A stretch of DNA of 64,000 nucleotides from Bremerella sp. JC817. Lineage in GTDB: Bacteria > Planctomycetota > Planctomycetia > Pirellulales > Pirellulaceae. The translations under genes were made by a program, and so were the position numbers. Below the pieces are notes generated by a model. That model searched no databases. It had not been told where the DNA came from and was given only the letters and a program-made list of their open reading frames with translations. Of the stretch, positions 27,099 to 36,798 are shown piece after piece (within the stretch, counting starts at the first letter, position 1; each line of letters starts with the position of its first letter). Location of the stretch: assembly GCF_040718835.1 (NCBI RefSeq), contig NZ_JBFEFG010000280.1, forward strand, positions 248,001-312,000, given 5' to 3'.

Positions 27099-28034
27099 CT
27101 AGTCGACGTGAATCTTGTCGACGGCTTCGGTCAGCAACCAGACCAGCAGACCCTTCTGGGCATGCATACGGTTGCCGGCCTGTTCGACGATGCGGCTGGT
27201 TGGGCAGTCCATCACTTCGTCGGTCACTTCCTGACCTCGCTTGGCAGGCAAGCAGTGTAGGAAGATCGCGTCCTTTTCGGCAGCCGCCATCAGCTTGCCA
27301 TTCACCTGGAAGTCGGCGAAGTCTTTCTCGCGTTTGGCTTGTTCCGCTTCCTGACCCATGCTGGCCCAGACGTCAGTGTAAACCGCACAAGCACCGGTGA
27401 CCGCTTCGATTGGGTCGCTGGTCTGTTCGATCTTCGCGCCGGGGGCATGCTTCAAAACGCGATCGATGAACTCTTGCTCGATTTCATAGCCCTTGGGCGC
27501 GGCGATCGAGAAGGTCATGCCGGTCTTGGCACATGCCAACGCCAGGCTGCGCGAAACGTTGTTGCCATCCCCAACGAACGTCAGCTTCTGGCCTTCCAGC
27601 TTGCCGAACTCTTCATGAATGGTCATCAGGTCGGCCAGGGCCTGGCACGGATGGCACAGGTCGGTCAGGCCGTTGATGATGATGGTATCAGCGTACTTGG
27701 CCAACGTTTCGACCTTCTCGTGTCCTTTCGCACGACAGACGATCACGTCCAGGTACTGACCAATCACGCGGCTGAAATCTTGCGGAGCTTCCCGCTTTCC
27801 CCAGCCGACATCTTCGCCGAGAAAGAGACTGCTTCCGCCAAGCTGAGCCATGCCGGCCTCGAAGCTAACACGCGTACGCAGCGACGGCTTCTCGAACAAC
27901 AGCCCGGCCACTTTACCCTGCAGGACAGGCTCGCGGACGCCCGACTTCAAGCGTGCTTTGAGCTGATGCCCGAGCTCGAAAATTCGCTTTAGTTCGTCGT
28001 CGGAAACGTCAAATAAGCTCAAGAAATGTCGCAT
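27099..28034 (-). CDS. argF: Ornithine carbamoyltransferase
   Basis: 311 residues from ATG 28034 (MRHFLSLFD). Joins carbamoyl phosphate and ornithine to give citrulline, in the cytoplasm. Carbamoyl-phosphate loop SLRTR (residues 51-55; Leu instead of the usual Thr or Met), HPCQ, the ornithine-specific DVWASMG and the HCLPA loop are all present. DxxxSMG supports ornithine rather than N-acetylornithine as substrate. Downstream of argD by 56 bases. The carbamoyl phosphate would come from CarB, encoded at 55.8 kb. Confidence 0.95.
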   Translation of the reverse strand: MRHFLSLFDVSDDELKRIFELGHQLKARLKSGVREPVLQGKVAGLLFEKPSLRTRVSFEAGMAQLGGSSLFLGEDVGWGKREAPQDFSRVIGQYLDVIVCRAKGHEKVETLAKYADTIIINGLTDLCHPCQALADLMTIHEEFGKLEGQKLTFVGDGNNVSRSLALACAKTGMTFSIAAPKGYEIEQEFIDRVLKHAPGAKIEQTSDPIEAVTGACAVYTDVWASMGQEAEQAKREKDFADFQVNGKLMAAAEKDAIFLHCLPAKRGQEVTDEVMDCPTSRIVEQAGNRMHAQKGLLVWLLTEAVDKIHVD

Positions 28035-28090
28035 GGAAACGATCTCACGAAGGTAAGGAGGCGTACGGTGCCCCAAAAAAGAGATAAGGA

Positions 28091-29308
28091 CTACTCTGCC
28101 GTGGTGGGCAGATTCTTCAGAACGTCGGCCAGAATGTCACAACCATGATGGACTTCTTCCTCGCTGACATTCATGGCTGGCAACAAGCGAATCACACGAC
28201 CTTGCGTGCAGTTGATCAGCAGTTGCTTTTCGAGGCACGCCTTCACGGCAGGAGCACCATCGACCGAAAGTTCAACGCCGATCATCAGGCCTGCGACGCG
28301 AACCTCTTGAATCAGATCGCACTCTTCCTTCAAAGCGGTGAGTCGCTCGCGGAAGATTTCGCTGATCTGCTTGGCTTTTTCCAGCAGGTTATCACGTTCG
28401 ATCTGCTGGATCGCCGCGATGCCGGCTCGGGCAGCCAACGGATTGCCACCGAATGTGGCGGCATGCATGCCAGGCTTCAAGCTGGCGGCAATTTCAGGCG
28501 TGGTCAGCATGGCACCGCCAGCGACACCACCACACAAGCTCTTGGCCAGGGTCAGAATATCGGGCTGAACACCAAAGTGCTGATAGCCAAACCATTCGCC
28601 CGTTCGACCGCAACCGGTCTGCACTTCGTCGAAGATCAGCAGCAGGTTGTTTTCGTCGGCGATCTTTCGGAGACCTGCCAGGAATCCTTCCGGCGGAAGC
28701 TTTACGCCCCCTTCCCCCTGGATCGGTTCGATCATGATGGCACAAGTATGCTCGTCGACCAGATCACGAACCGCTTCCAGATCGCCGTGAGGAGCATACG
28801 TGAAACCAGCCATCATTGGGCCGATTCCCTGGTGATACTTTGGCTGCGCGGTCGCGGTGACGGCACCGTAGGTTCGACCATGAAAACCACCGAGGAAGGT
28901 GATGATCTTGTACTTTTCGTCCGGCGTGTGCAGACGAGCCAGCTTGATCGCGGCTTCGTTCGCTTCCGCGCCGCTGTTACAGAAGAAGGCCTTGCCGCCA
29001 AAGCTGCGGTCGGAAAGCATCTTCGCCCATTCGCCTTGGACATCCATGTGCCAGGTATTAGGAACATGGATCAGCGTGGCGACCTGTTCTTGAACGGCAG
29101 CGACGACCATGTCGGGGCAGTGCCCCAGCAGGTTGCAGCCCCAACCCGGAAAGAAGTCGAGATACTCTTTCCCTTCAGCATCCCAAACCTTGGAACCTTC
29201 GCCACGCACCAGGTTCACCGGATAGCGGACGTAGTTCGGCACCACGTACTTTTCAAAAAGCTGAACGGTGTCCGCAGAGCTTAGGTGCTCTTGATCGGTG
29301 GTCGACAT
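28091..29308 (-). CDS. argD: Acetylornithine aminotransferase
   Basis: 405 residues from ATG 29308 (GGAGAACC upstream). PLP-dependent class III transaminase that converts N-acetylglutamate semialdehyde to N-acetylornithine. Motifs: [42 protein letters not shown] and the PLP lysine in [10 protein letters not shown]. Class III relatives act on several omega-amino acids, but placement between argB and argF supports this assignment. A 217-base space with two hairpins separates it from argB. Confidence 0.94.
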   Translation of the reverse strand: MSTTDQEHLSSADTVQLFEKYVVPNYVRYPVNLVRGEGSKVWDAEGKEYLDFFPGWGCNLLGHCPDMVVAAVQEQVATLIHVPNTWHMDVQGEWAKMLSDRSFGGKAFFCNSGAEANEAAIKLARLHTPDEKYKIITFLGGFHGRTYGAVTATAQPKYHQGIGPMMAGFTYAPHGDLEAVRDLVDEHTCAIMIEPIQGEGGVKLPPEGFLAGLRKIADENNLLLIFDEVQTGCGRTGEWFGYQHFGVQPDILTLAKSLCGGVAGGAMLTTPEIAASLKPGMHAATFGGNPLAARAGIAAIQQIERDNLLEKAKQISEIFRERLTALKEECDLIQEVRVAGLMIGVELSVDGAPAVKACLEKQLLINCTQGRVIRLLPAMNVSEEEVHHGCDILADVLKNLPTTAE

Positions 29309-29525
29309 GGTTGGTTCTCCAAGACCGGGTTCTTCAACTAGGAAAGTCAAAGGACATCGGTCGGACGTAATAAGTTCGTGTTAGTGAGCGAAATCGCTCG
29401 AGGCGACTGCACGCGACTGGCCAAGGGCGAATCATCGTGCCGCGGTGTTGTCTTGAGGTTGGCTCCCTGGTTCGGATGACGAAAGTCAGGGAACAGCCAA
29501 TGCCGGGAGGCCAATCGTCGCCTGG
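29309..29525. other. Spacer between argB and argD with two stem-loops
   Basis: Unusually long for this cluster. It contains GAGCG-AAAT-CGCTC (29386-29399) and a longer hairpin in which TTGGCT and CCCTG (29459-29469) pair with CAGGG and AGCCAA (29487-29500) across a three-base bulge. Neither has a T tail in the direction of transcription. Possible processing or control site for argD. Confidence 0.45.
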
Positions 29526-30404
29526 TTACAGGACGATTTCGGTGCCCACCCCAGTGTTGGTGTAAATTTCCAGCAGCAGCGAGTGACGCAGACGGCCGTC
29601 GATAATGTGGACCTTGCCGACGCCCCGTTCGAGCGTCTCAAGGCAGGCTTCGACCTTAGGGATCATACCCGAGGCGATCTGCCCAGACTCAATCATGCTC
29701 AACGCCTTCTCGCGGTTGAGCGAGTGGACGAGCGTGTCGGGATTGTCTTTGTCGGTACGCACACCATTGACGTCGGACAGGAAGACCAGCTTTTCGGCGC
29801 CCAGGGCTTCGGCAACGGCATTGGCGGCCGTGTCGGCGTTGACGTTCAGCTTCTGACCGGTCTTCTTGTCGATGCACATGCTCGGGATGATCGGCACCTG
29901 GCCGGCGTAGCACAGGTTCTCGATCGTCGCACGGTCGACTTCAGTCACGTCGCCAACGTGGCCCAGATCGATCTCTTCGCCATCTTTGCCAGGCAAGGTC
30001 ATGCGTTCGCCAAACAGCACGCATTGCGGATCGAGGTTCAAGCTCATCGCGCGGCCGCCGATGTCTTCGATCTCTTGCGTGATGTTGCGACAGACTTTGC
30101 CGGCCAGAATCTCTTCGACGATCTTCAGCGTGGCGTCGTCGGTGTAGCGACGTCCCTGGATGAAGTGGGGCTCGATCTTCGCTTCGGCCATTGCGCGGCT
30201 GATGGCAGCACCACCTCCATGGATAACGACCGGACGCATGCCGACGGTTTCCATGAAGACAATATCAATCAAACAGTGACGAAGTGCGTCTGGATTTTCC
30301 ATAACGCTTCCGCCCAACTTGATGACCGTGACTTTGTTGCGGAAGCGGCGGATCCATCCCAAGGCTTCAATCAGGACGTCCGCTTTTTCGATGGCTTCTT
30401 TCAA
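29526..30404 (-). CDS. argB: Acetylglutamate kinase
   Basis: 292 residues from TTG 30404, chosen because AGAGA lies 8 bases upstream and the length is typical; an earlier TTG at 30470 would add 22 arginine-rich residues. Phosphorylates N-acetylglutamate, usually the arginine-inhibited step. Motifs: [34 protein letters not shown] and the late [10 protein letters not shown]. The N-terminal helix before KLGGS ([19 protein letters not shown]) resembles that of arginine-sensitive hexameric enzymes. First gene of the arg unit, behind a near-consensus promoter. Confidence 0.93.
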   Translation of the reverse strand: MKEAIEKADVLIEALGWIRRFRNKVTVIKLGGSVMENPDALRHCLIDIVFMETVGMRPVVIHGGGAAISRAMAEAKIEPHFIQGRRYTDDATLKIVEEILAGKVCRNITQEIEDIGGRAMSLNLDPQCVLFGERMTLPGKDGEEIDLGHVGDVTEVDRATIENLCYAGQVPIIPSMCIDKKTGQKLNVNADTAANAVAEALGAEKLVFLSDVNGVRTDKDNPDTLVHSLNREKALSMIESGQIASGMIPKVEACLETLERGVGKVHIIDGRLRHSLLLEIYTNTGVGTEIVL

Positions 30405-30507
30405 TGATGGATCTCTTCGTGGAGTGGAGCGAGCTCCGAGGTTCGAACGCTGTCGAACAAGACGGGCCAAATGACGACAGATCGGGAAGACGCAATTCCC
30501 CTGTCAA

Positions 30508-30547
30508 GACACCCTCTGTCCGGGAAAACCCAACATTTTAGGGTGTC
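30508..30547. promoter_or_regulatory. Inverted repeat overlapping the argB promoter
   Basis: GACACCCT (30508-30515) and AGGGTGTC (30540-30547) are perfect inverted 8-mers with centres 32 bases apart, about three helical turns. One arm overlaps the -10 and spacer, and the other lies about 15 bases into the transcript. Since only one arm is transcribed, it would act as a DNA operator and not as an RNA hairpin. Confidence 0.5.
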
Positions 30548-30564
30548 TGAAATCAGTGTGTCAA
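30535..30564 (-). promoter_or_regulatory. Sigma-70 promoter of the arginine unit
   Basis: Minus-strand TTGACA (30559-30564), an 18-base spacer and TAAAAT (30535-30540). The predicted start is near 30528, about 125 bases before the argB start codon. Confidence 0.7.
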
Positions 30565-30640
30565 CGCAAGACTGCCCAGTTTCCCTAACAAGCCCCGGGA
30601 TTTGGAGGCCAGGCAATGAAGTTCGAGAGAAGAGAGGAAA

Positions 30641-31060
30641 TTACTTACGTTTGAGTTCCAAATTGGCCTCGGACGTGCCTCCGGGTGGCACTTCGAAGAT
30701 AAGCTCGGTGTCGTTATTGTACCGGGAGGGAACCCGTTCTTTCGTAAGGCCCAGGATCTCCCCATTGGGACCTTCTTTTCCTACGACAGTGCTGACAGAA
30801 ACGCGATGTGGCCCAACCAAGGCTCCCGTGCCGTCGTACAATGAGACAAGCGAAAAGCGTCCTTCTGGGTCGGATCGAGCGTATGAACCTTGGCCTGCTT
30901 CCAACTGACCGGCCGCCGCCATGGGCTCGAACCCGATGACAGCATCGGCGAGCGGTTCTCCATCGAGGGTCACGACCCCTGATACGGGGACAATCTTCTC
31001 CGACGAAAAACAGCCTGAAAGAACGAGCAGCGGCAACAGCATCCCCCAAGATCGCATCAT
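30641..31060 (-). CDS. Lipoprotein with carboxypeptidase-regulatory-like domain
   Basis: 139 residues, AAGGA upstream of ATG 31060. Lipobox LSGC (Cys17). The mature part VPVSGVVTLDGEPLADAVIGF and the GPHRVSV strand match the transthyretin-like sandwich in the lipoprotein at 25.8 kb. It follows a DUF1559 gene by 45 bases on the same strand, repeating the DUF1559-lipoprotein order. Function unknown; probably a periplasm-facing partner. Confidence 0.85.
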   Translation of the reverse strand: MMRSWGMLLPLLVLSGCFSSEKIVPVSGVVTLDGEPLADAVIGFEPMAAAGQLEAGQGSYARSDPEGRFSLVSLYDGTGALVGPHRVSVSTVVGKEGPNGEILGLTKERVPSRYNNDTELIFEVPPGGTSEANLELKRK

Positions 31061-31105
31061 GGAACTATCCTTCTGGCGGCAAGCGAATGGCTCGCCCGGC
31101 TTGGT

Positions 31106-32059
31106 TTAGGGGAGCGTGGCGACTTCGCTGCGACCAATCGTCGAGAGCGCCTCGAACACCACGCTGTCGATTGTTTGCGGAAGCGAGGTCACCGAGCCAT
31201 CGCACATCGCGAAGTTGATAGTGCCGGCCGCATGCAGCGAAGCGAACGCGCGATAACACTTCCAATGCTGACTGCTGCCGGTCGCAATGTAACAGGCCTC
31301 CCAGTCTGGAATGCGCGTGTACGACTCCGGCTGAGCCGCACCCAGGTTGTGAAAGTTCTGCGAGCTTGCCCAGAAGGTCTTACAGTCAGGCCGCGTCTTG
31401 GTGTGATATTCGCCAATCAACAGCGTGTTGGTCGAACCGTCTGAGATCGATGCGAATCGCTCGCACGTCAGGCCATTCACACCGGTCACATGCAGTGGCC
31501 CAATCGATGCCTTCTCGGCCGCGGTGTAGGTCCCGGCGTAGGGTGGATAGTCGAAGTAACCGTTCGCACCCCGGAATCGCCGCCCCATGTTGCCTTTGTA
31601 AGACCCTGGGGCGATGTCGGTGGACACCAACTGGCTCGGCGTGACCAGCACATCGGTCGCCAGATCCGAGGGACACATCATTGCCGGCAGCGTGGTTTTC
31701 AGCACGTCCAAGTTGTTGGCGTGCGAGTTAAACACGGTGGCATCGTACCGTTCGAAGAGTGCGCCCTGTTCCATGTACGGCAAGATCGCGATCGCCCAAT
31801 TGGTCAGGTTCTGATTCGCCGCGGCGGTCGCACTCAGGTTCACACTACCTGGCGGGAAAAGCTTGTAGGTGTCGTGATAGTTGTGCATCGACAACGCCAA
31901 CTGCTTGAGTTGGTTGCTGCATTGCATTCGCCGAGCCGCTTCGCGCGCTTGCTGGACAGCGGGCAACAGCAGGGCAATCAGAACGCCGATGATGGCAATC
32001 ACGACCAGCAGTTCCACCAAGGTAAAACCACGGACGGTACGAGGCAGAGAAGATCGCAT
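31106..32059 (-). CDS. DUF1559 pilin-like protein
   Basis: 317 residues from ATG 32059, with AGGAACTCG upstream; 26 further open codons upstream do not look coding. Signal RG-FTLVELLVVIAIIGVLIAL and core QQAREAARRMQCSNQLKQLALSMHNYHDTYKLFPP. C-terminal SLHAAGTINFAMCDGSVTSL. First of a two-gene unit with the lipoprotein at 30.6 kb. Confidence 0.92.
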   Translation of the reverse strand: MRSSLPRTVRGFTLVELLVVIAIIGVLIALLLPAVQQAREAARRMQCSNQLKQLALSMHNYHDTYKLFPPGSVNLSATAAANQNLTNWAIAILPYMEQGALFERYDATVFNSHANNLDVLKTTLPAMMCPSDLATDVLVTPSQLVSTDIAPGSYKGNMGRRFRGANGYFDYPPYAGTYTAAEKASIGPLHVTGVNGLTCERFASISDGSTNTLLIGEYHTKTRPDCKTFWASSQNFHNLGAAQPESYTRIPDWEACYIATGSSQHWKCYRAFASLHAAGTINFAMCDGSVTSLPQTIDSVVFEALSTIGRSEVATLP

Positions 32060-32296
32060 GTTCGAGTTCCTGAGGATGAGAAGAAGGAACCGCGCTGGCG
32101 GGCCTCCCCACACTTTCAGGGAAAGGACTCCACCCATTGGGACGAACGCCGAAAGTTAGCCTATCGACTATTTTCAATAACCACAACTTTTTTCTTGCCC
32201 CATCACTTCGCCTGAGCTGCCACATTGCTCTAGGTCCAAGCTCGCCCCCCTCGCTACGATAGGAGGCCTGATACGAATTCCACCCAGGGTGCTAGC

Positions 32297-32749
32297 ATGC
32301 GAAACGTTGCAATCCTCCTTCTATTTCTGGCATTACCATCGCCCCTCTTGGCTCAAGAGGTCCGCACCTATCCTGGCGTGCCTCCTTTGCAAGAAGGTCT
32401 GCCAGAGTACCTCGCGTTTCTGCAGCAGCAGCAGCTTCAATCGCTGAAGCTGTTCACCACCTACCTGGCCGAGCGGGTTGAGAAGAAGGCAGTTCCGGAA
32501 GGGATCTTCCTCAACGCCCAAGCGATCTACATCGAAGCCCAGGTCAAAGCGACGCCGAATCCGGCCGAGAAGCGCGAGATGCTGGCCGAGCTCTCCGAAC
32601 TATATGCCAAGCGGAAGCAGCTTGATGCCGACTCCCCAAACGCGACTTGGTTTGGTGTCGATCGCGTAGAATTAGGGAAGATGATGCAAACGGAGTTCGA
32701 GGCCTTTAGCAAGGAAGCCGAACGACCGTCGACAAACCCCAAGCGGTAA
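32297..32749 (+). CDS. Small secreted helical protein
   Basis: 150 residues with a signal peptide (1-19, ending LLAQ). The mature part is helical and Gln/Glu/Lys-rich (FLQQQQLQSLKLFTTYLAERVEKK), with coiled-coil character, and ends in a polar tail. No family recognised. Its stop lies 4 bases before the peroxiredoxin-like gene, so the two are probably co-transcribed. Confidence 0.75.
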   Translation: MRNVAILLLFLALPSPLLAQEVRTYPGVPPLQEGLPEYLAFLQQQQLQSLKLFTTYLAERVEKKAVPEGIFLNAQAIYIEAQVKATPNPAEKREMLAELSELYAKRKQLDADSPNATWFGVDRVELGKMMQTEFEAFSKEAERPSTNPKR

Positions 32750-32753
32750 TCCC

Positions 32754-33311
32754 ATGTCGCACTACGCCCCGTTCGTACCTGCCCCACGTGTTTCGCTGAT
32801 CGACGCCCAGGGAGAGTCGATTCCGTTGTCGCAACTCTATGGTCAGCGGCCACTATTGCTGCAGTTCTCGCGTCATCTGGGGTGCGTCTTCTGCGTCGAT
32901 CATGCCAAGCAACTGCTGAAGAACTACGAAACATTCCAGCGGCATAAGATCGACGTCGCTTTGGTGATCATGGGCGAGGCGGAAGAGGCTCGCAAGTTCC
33001 GCGAAGCTTTGAAGCTGACCTTCCCGGTCTATGCCGATCCAGACCAAAGTGTCTACCGAGCTTTTGATGTGCCCCGAGGCAACGTTTGGCAAGTTGCCGG
33101 TCCACATCTTTGGTGGGAAGGTCTTAAGGCATTAACACGGAGCGGTATCGGTGTTCCGAAAGGCGACCTGATGCAGCTTTCGGGGACCTATCTGATCGAT
33201 ACCAACGGGCTGATCGTGTGGGACTTCCGACCGGCTTCGTCGGTCGAGTTTCCGAGCATCGATGAAATTCTGGTTGCGGCCGATACACTCTCGCCGATTG
33301 CGGACGCCTGA
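32754..33311 (+). CDS. Peroxiredoxin-like (AhpC/TSA-fold) protein
   Basis: 185 residues, no signal peptide. Thioredoxin-fold core with GQRPLLLQFSRHLGCVFC near residues 31-48: the redox pair is CVFC (C-x-x-C), as in the PRXL2/AhpC-TSA_2 group, not the PxxxTxxC of typical peroxiredoxins. VYADPDQSVYRAFDV and the GTYLIDTNGLIVWDF strand complete the fold. Probably a thiol reductase or peroxidase in the cytoplasm. The substrate cannot be inferred. Confidence 0.85.
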   Translation: MSHYAPFVPAPRVSLIDAQGESIPLSQLYGQRPLLLQFSRHLGCVFCVDHAKQLLKNYETFQRHKIDVALVIMGEAEEARKFREALKLTFPVYADPDQSVYRAFDVPRGNVWQVAGPHLWWEGLKALTRSGIGVPKGDLMQLSGTYLIDTNGLIVWDFRPASSVEFPSIDEILVAADTLSPIADA

Positions 33312-33498
33312 TCGAGGGCTCCGCGAAATACCTTCGCCGATGGTAGCCAAGCCAACAGAACGGCGGACTCTCTTCCGCTTCAATGGGGCGACTTGTGCTG
33401 AGTCCACTAGTTTGGGTGCCCCCAGCCCCAAAAGCCTTTGAGTCGGCTTATAATTCACCCTCTCCCAAGTTGCGCCCTTTCGTACGGATGACCTCCCA

Positions 33499-34947
33499 AT
33501 GTCGATGACGCAGGCCGAACAAACTGCGCCGAAGACGTCTATGACGTCGAAGGGAGATCTGAGCGCGGTGATGATCATCGCGACGCCAGCCCTCGCCGAG
33601 CAGTTCCTCGAATTCTGCGTGGGGACGACCGATACCTGGCTGGCGGGCAACTGCTTGTCGGCTGAGAACTCGGTCCCAGCAGTCGCGGCCGTTGGCCTGA
33701 TGGCCTACACCTGCTGGATGATCTTCGTCATCTGTGCTTCGATCGGGATTGGTGCGACGGCGGTCGTGGCCCGGCAAATCGGAGCGGGTAACTGGAAAGA
33801 TGCCGAGCTCGCCACCGAACAAGCGATCTCGCTTGGGATGATTCTTTCGGCGATCACGACCGTGGTGCTTTGGTTTCTGGCCGACGACTATGTCGCCGCG
33901 ATGCAGCTAGAAGACCGTGCTTACGAGCTTGCGCTGCAGTATCTTTACATCCTGATACCGTCGATCCCTGGCTTCATGATGATCGCCGTGACAACTGCCT
34001 GTTTGCACGGGGCAGGGGACACCGTCACCGGCCTGATTGTCATGACGATCGTCAACGTATTGAACATTGCCATTAGTGCGGCGTTGGCTATCGGCATCGG
34101 TCCGATTCCAACTCTTGGTTGGAGCGGCATCGCCATCGGCACCGCGGTTTCGCACGTGATTGGTGGCATCCTGCTGCTGGCGATCTTGTTCCAAGGCCGC
34201 GCTCACTTGAAGGTGGAATGGCGTGGCATGTGGCCTGATCCGGTTCGTATGCGGAGATTACTGCGGGTTGGCTTGCCAGGCGGACTCAACGACGCCATCG
34301 TGTTGTCGGCGCACCTCTGGTATCTCGGAATCATCAACAGTCTCGGCACCACTCAGGCCGCCGCTCATGGATTGGCGATCCGATTAGAGTCGCCTGGCTT
34401 TCTGTCGGCGTGGGCGTTCGCGGTAGCCGCATCGTCCCTGACCGGACAACACCTCGGCGCCAACAATCCGGCAAGGGCGAAACGAGCGACTTACGTTTCG
34501 CTGTCGATCTGCTTCGCCATGTTATCGGCTTACTCGTTAATCATCATCTTCGGTGGCAACTGGCTGACCGGCGTATTCCTGGGCTTTCCAGAAGAAGGAA
34601 GCCGAGCGTTCGACACCAGCGAGGCTGTGCTCCGCATCTTGTGGATCATGGCGGTCTGCTTGCCGTTTTACTCGGTCTTCTCGGTTCTCAGCGGTTCGCT
34701 GCGCGGGGCAGGGGATACGACCTGGCCTCTGCTGATCACCTTCATCGGCTTCATCGGCGTTCGTATGCCGTTCACCTATTGGATGGTGTGGGAGCAGTGC
34801 GAACTCCCGTTGGTTGGCATCGAAGTCACCGGCCTCGGCTGGGGCCTGACCGGTGCTTGGATCGCGATGCTGCTGGACAACATCGTCCGCATGCTTCTGA
34901 TCTGCGTTCGGTACTGGGACGGTACCTGGACACGCATCGAAGTCTAA
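33499..34947 (+). CDS. MATE-family multidrug exporter
   Basis: 482 residues with about 12 hydrophobic helices in two six-helix halves. Each half carries the MATE pattern: LAEQFLEFCVGTTDTWLAG in the first and GLPGGLNDAIVLSAHLWYLGIINSLG in the second, with internal repeats CLHGAGDTVTGL and SLRGAGDTTWPL at matching positions. It exports cationic compounds using a Na+ or H+ gradient. Monocistronic; substrate unknown. Confidence 0.92.
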   Translation: MSMTQAEQTAPKTSMTSKGDLSAVMIIATPALAEQFLEFCVGTTDTWLAGNCLSAENSVPAVAAVGLMAYTCWMIFVICASIGIGATAVVARQIGAGNWKDAELATEQAISLGMILSAITTVVLWFLADDYVAAMQLEDRAYELALQYLYILIPSIPGFMMIAVTTACLHGAGDTVTGLIVMTIVNVLNIAISAALAIGIGPIPTLGWSGIAIGTAVSHVIGGILLLAILFQGRAHLKVEWRGMWPDPVRMRRLLRVGLPGGLNDAIVLSAHLWYLGIINSLGTTQAAAHGLAIRLESPGFLSAWAFAVAASSLTGQHLGANNPARAKRATYVSLSICFAMLSAYSLIIIFGGNWLTGVFLGFPEEGSRAFDTSEAVLRILWIMAVCLPFYSVFSVLSGSLRGAGDTTWPLLITFIGFIGVRMPFTYWMVWEQCELPLVGIEVTGLGWGLTGAWIAMLLDNIVRMLLICVRYWDGTWTRIEV

Positions 34948-34951
34948 CTGC

Positions 34952-36598
34952 TTAGCTGTCAGCCGTTGGCTGTTCGATCTGCAGCTTCTTCAGCCGCTCT
35001 TGATGAATCTCGGCCATGGCATCGGCGGCACCTGGCACGTACTTGATGATCGAGTCGAAGGCATCCTTCGGCAGGCTGACCAGGTCGGTCGGATCGACCG
35101 CACGCACGGTCGCGGTTCGTGCGATATGCGACAGCAGCGCCAACTCGCCAATCACGTCCCCTTCGCCCGTCGTGCCGACAATCTTGCCATCCAGTTCGAT
35201 CTCGAGCTTGCCGCTCACCACGAAGTAAAGCCGATCACCAAAGTCGCCTTGATGGAACAACGTTTGGCCAGCAGCCAGATGTTCACGACGAACGTTTTGT
35301 TCGTTGTGAACGTTGAGCTGCGTAATGTCACGCGGCAGGAAGAAGTCTTTCAGCCAGTCGATAAACACACGCACCTTGCGATCGAGCCCCGGCATCTTGC
35401 CGACATAGATCGCTCGCCACATGACCCAGGCAAAGAAACCAGAAAACGTGAAACCGAAGACTTCGGCGACCGCACTACGGGCACCCAATGAGGCAAGCTT
35501 GCCGAGGCCTGCGAACTTGAACTGACGACGCGGCTTGCCAAGCACCGTGCCAAGGATGTTCTCGGCGCAGAGGGTCGCCTGGCGCACGGCATATTGTGCG
35601 GTGGGCGGGCTGAAGTAGCCTTCGCCACTCGGCACGGCGGCACAGTCCCCCAGACTCCAAACACCAGGGTGGCTGGTCGATTCCATCTCGTCGCTGACCA
35701 GCACGCGGCCTTTTTCTTTTTCCAGTGGTGTATCGAGGATCACAGGATGTGGCTCGACCGGCACCGTGGCAACCACGGTTCGCGTCATGATCGTTTGCTC
35801 GACCTTGGTTTGCTTGTCGAGCATGATTGCCCGATCGGCCGACACTTCATGCAATCGCTGACCGATGAGAATCTCGATGCCCCGTTTGCGAAGCAGCTTG
35901 TCCGCATAGCTGGCCAGATTCTCTTTCATTTCAGGAAGAATGCGATCGGCACTTTGGATCAGCACCATCCGTAGATCGCCTGGCCCGATGTTGGGGAAAG
36001 CACGGACCGCCTTCTTCAGGAAGTCATCCATTTCCGCGATACACTCGACGCCAGAGAAGCCACCACCGGCGACCGTGAACGTCAAAAGTCGCTTTCGTTC
36101 TTCCGGATCCTGGCAAACGCTGGCTTCTTCCAGCATTTGCACGATATGATTTCGAAGGCGAAGGGCATCGCCCAGATACTTGAACGGGATCGCGTGCTCG
36201 TAAAGTCCTGGCACCATGTGATGGGCCAATTGGTTACCCAGGGCGATCACCAGATGATCGTACGAGATGGTTTCCGAGCGTGGCGTCAGCCCCGGAGCAA
36301 GCTGGACGGTTTTATTTTCGACGTCGATCTTTTCGACACGACGAACGTAAAGCTGAACGCCCGGTGCAATCCGACGAATCGGACTGATCACGTGTAACTG
36401 TTCGACCGCACCCGACACCACTTCCGAAAGTAACGGTTGAAACGTGATATAGTTTTCTTCACTGACCAGAATGACTTCCAAATCGGCTTTGGCTTTGTGG
36501 TAACGCGTCAGACGTCGCATCAGTTCGCTGGCCGTATAAACGCCACCGAACCCACCACCTAGAATCACGATCCGTTGCTTTTCCATCGAGTCGTCCAT
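34952..36598 (-). CDS. NDH-2-like NAD(P)H dehydrogenase fused to a cyclic-nucleotide-binding domain
   Basis: 548 residues from ATG 36598 (alternative Met5 at 36586). The N-terminal FAD site GGGFGG (14-19) and a second dinucleotide fold VAGGGFSGVECIAEM are those of type II NADH:quinone oxidoreductases, as is LGDCAAVPSGEGYFSPPTAQYAVRQ (given as one run of 25 only in the gene; key part GDCA). Residues about 425-535 form a cNMP-binding domain with the phosphate-binding cassette GELALLSHIARTATV, including the Glu and Arg that contact the nucleotide. It probably feeds electrons to quinone at the membrane under cyclic-nucleotide control. Divergent from a phosphodiesterase-like gene. Confidence 0.88.
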   Translation of the reverse strand: MDDSMEKQRIVILGGGFGGVYTASELMRRLTRYHKAKADLEVILVSEENYITFQPLLSEVVSGAVEQLHVISPIRRIAPGVQLYVRRVEKIDVENKTVQLAPGLTPRSETISYDHLVIALGNQLAHHMVPGLYEHAIPFKYLGDALRLRNHIVQMLEEASVCQDPEERKRLLTFTVAGGGFSGVECIAEMDDFLKKAVRAFPNIGPGDLRMVLIQSADRILPEMKENLASYADKLLRKRGIEILIGQRLHEVSADRAIMLDKQTKVEQTIMTRTVVATVPVEPHPVILDTPLEKEKGRVLVSDEMESTSHPGVWSLGDCAAVPSGEGYFSPPTAQYAVRQATLCAENILGTVLGKPRRQFKFAGLGKLASLGARSAVAEVFGFTFSGFFAWVMWRAIYVGKMPGLDRKVRVFIDWLKDFFLPRDITQLNVHNEQNVRREHLAAGQTLFHQGDFGDRLYFVVSGKLEIELDGKIVGTTGEGDVIGELALLSHIARTATVRAVDPTDLVSLPKDAFDSIIKYVPGAADAMAEIHQERLKKLQIEQPTADS

Positions 36599-36798
36599 TG
36601 CCAGTAGGGATCTGCCGAGTAAGGAATCCGCCCTTGGGTCGCTATTGTAGCGGTTTTGAGGAAGGCAATCGATTGACAACGCTTGCTTCCTGGCGAGTCC
36701 CTTTTTACAGTAAAAAATGCTTAAGGTTTAGCGCGGGGCCTTTCGCGCAAACCACCTATCTATCGGGAAAGAGGCCGAGGTATTGCCAGACCTGGGCC
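36599..36798. promoter_or_regulatory. Divergent promoter region with two palindromes
   Basis: The 200 bases between the NDH-2 fusion and the phosphodiesterase-like gene contain CAATCGATTG (36666-36675) and the 15-bp palindrome TTTTTACAGTAAAAA (36702-36716). A minus-strand TACAAT (36644-36649) is a good -10 candidate for the NDH-2 gene. No consensus CRP site is present. Confidence 0.45.
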
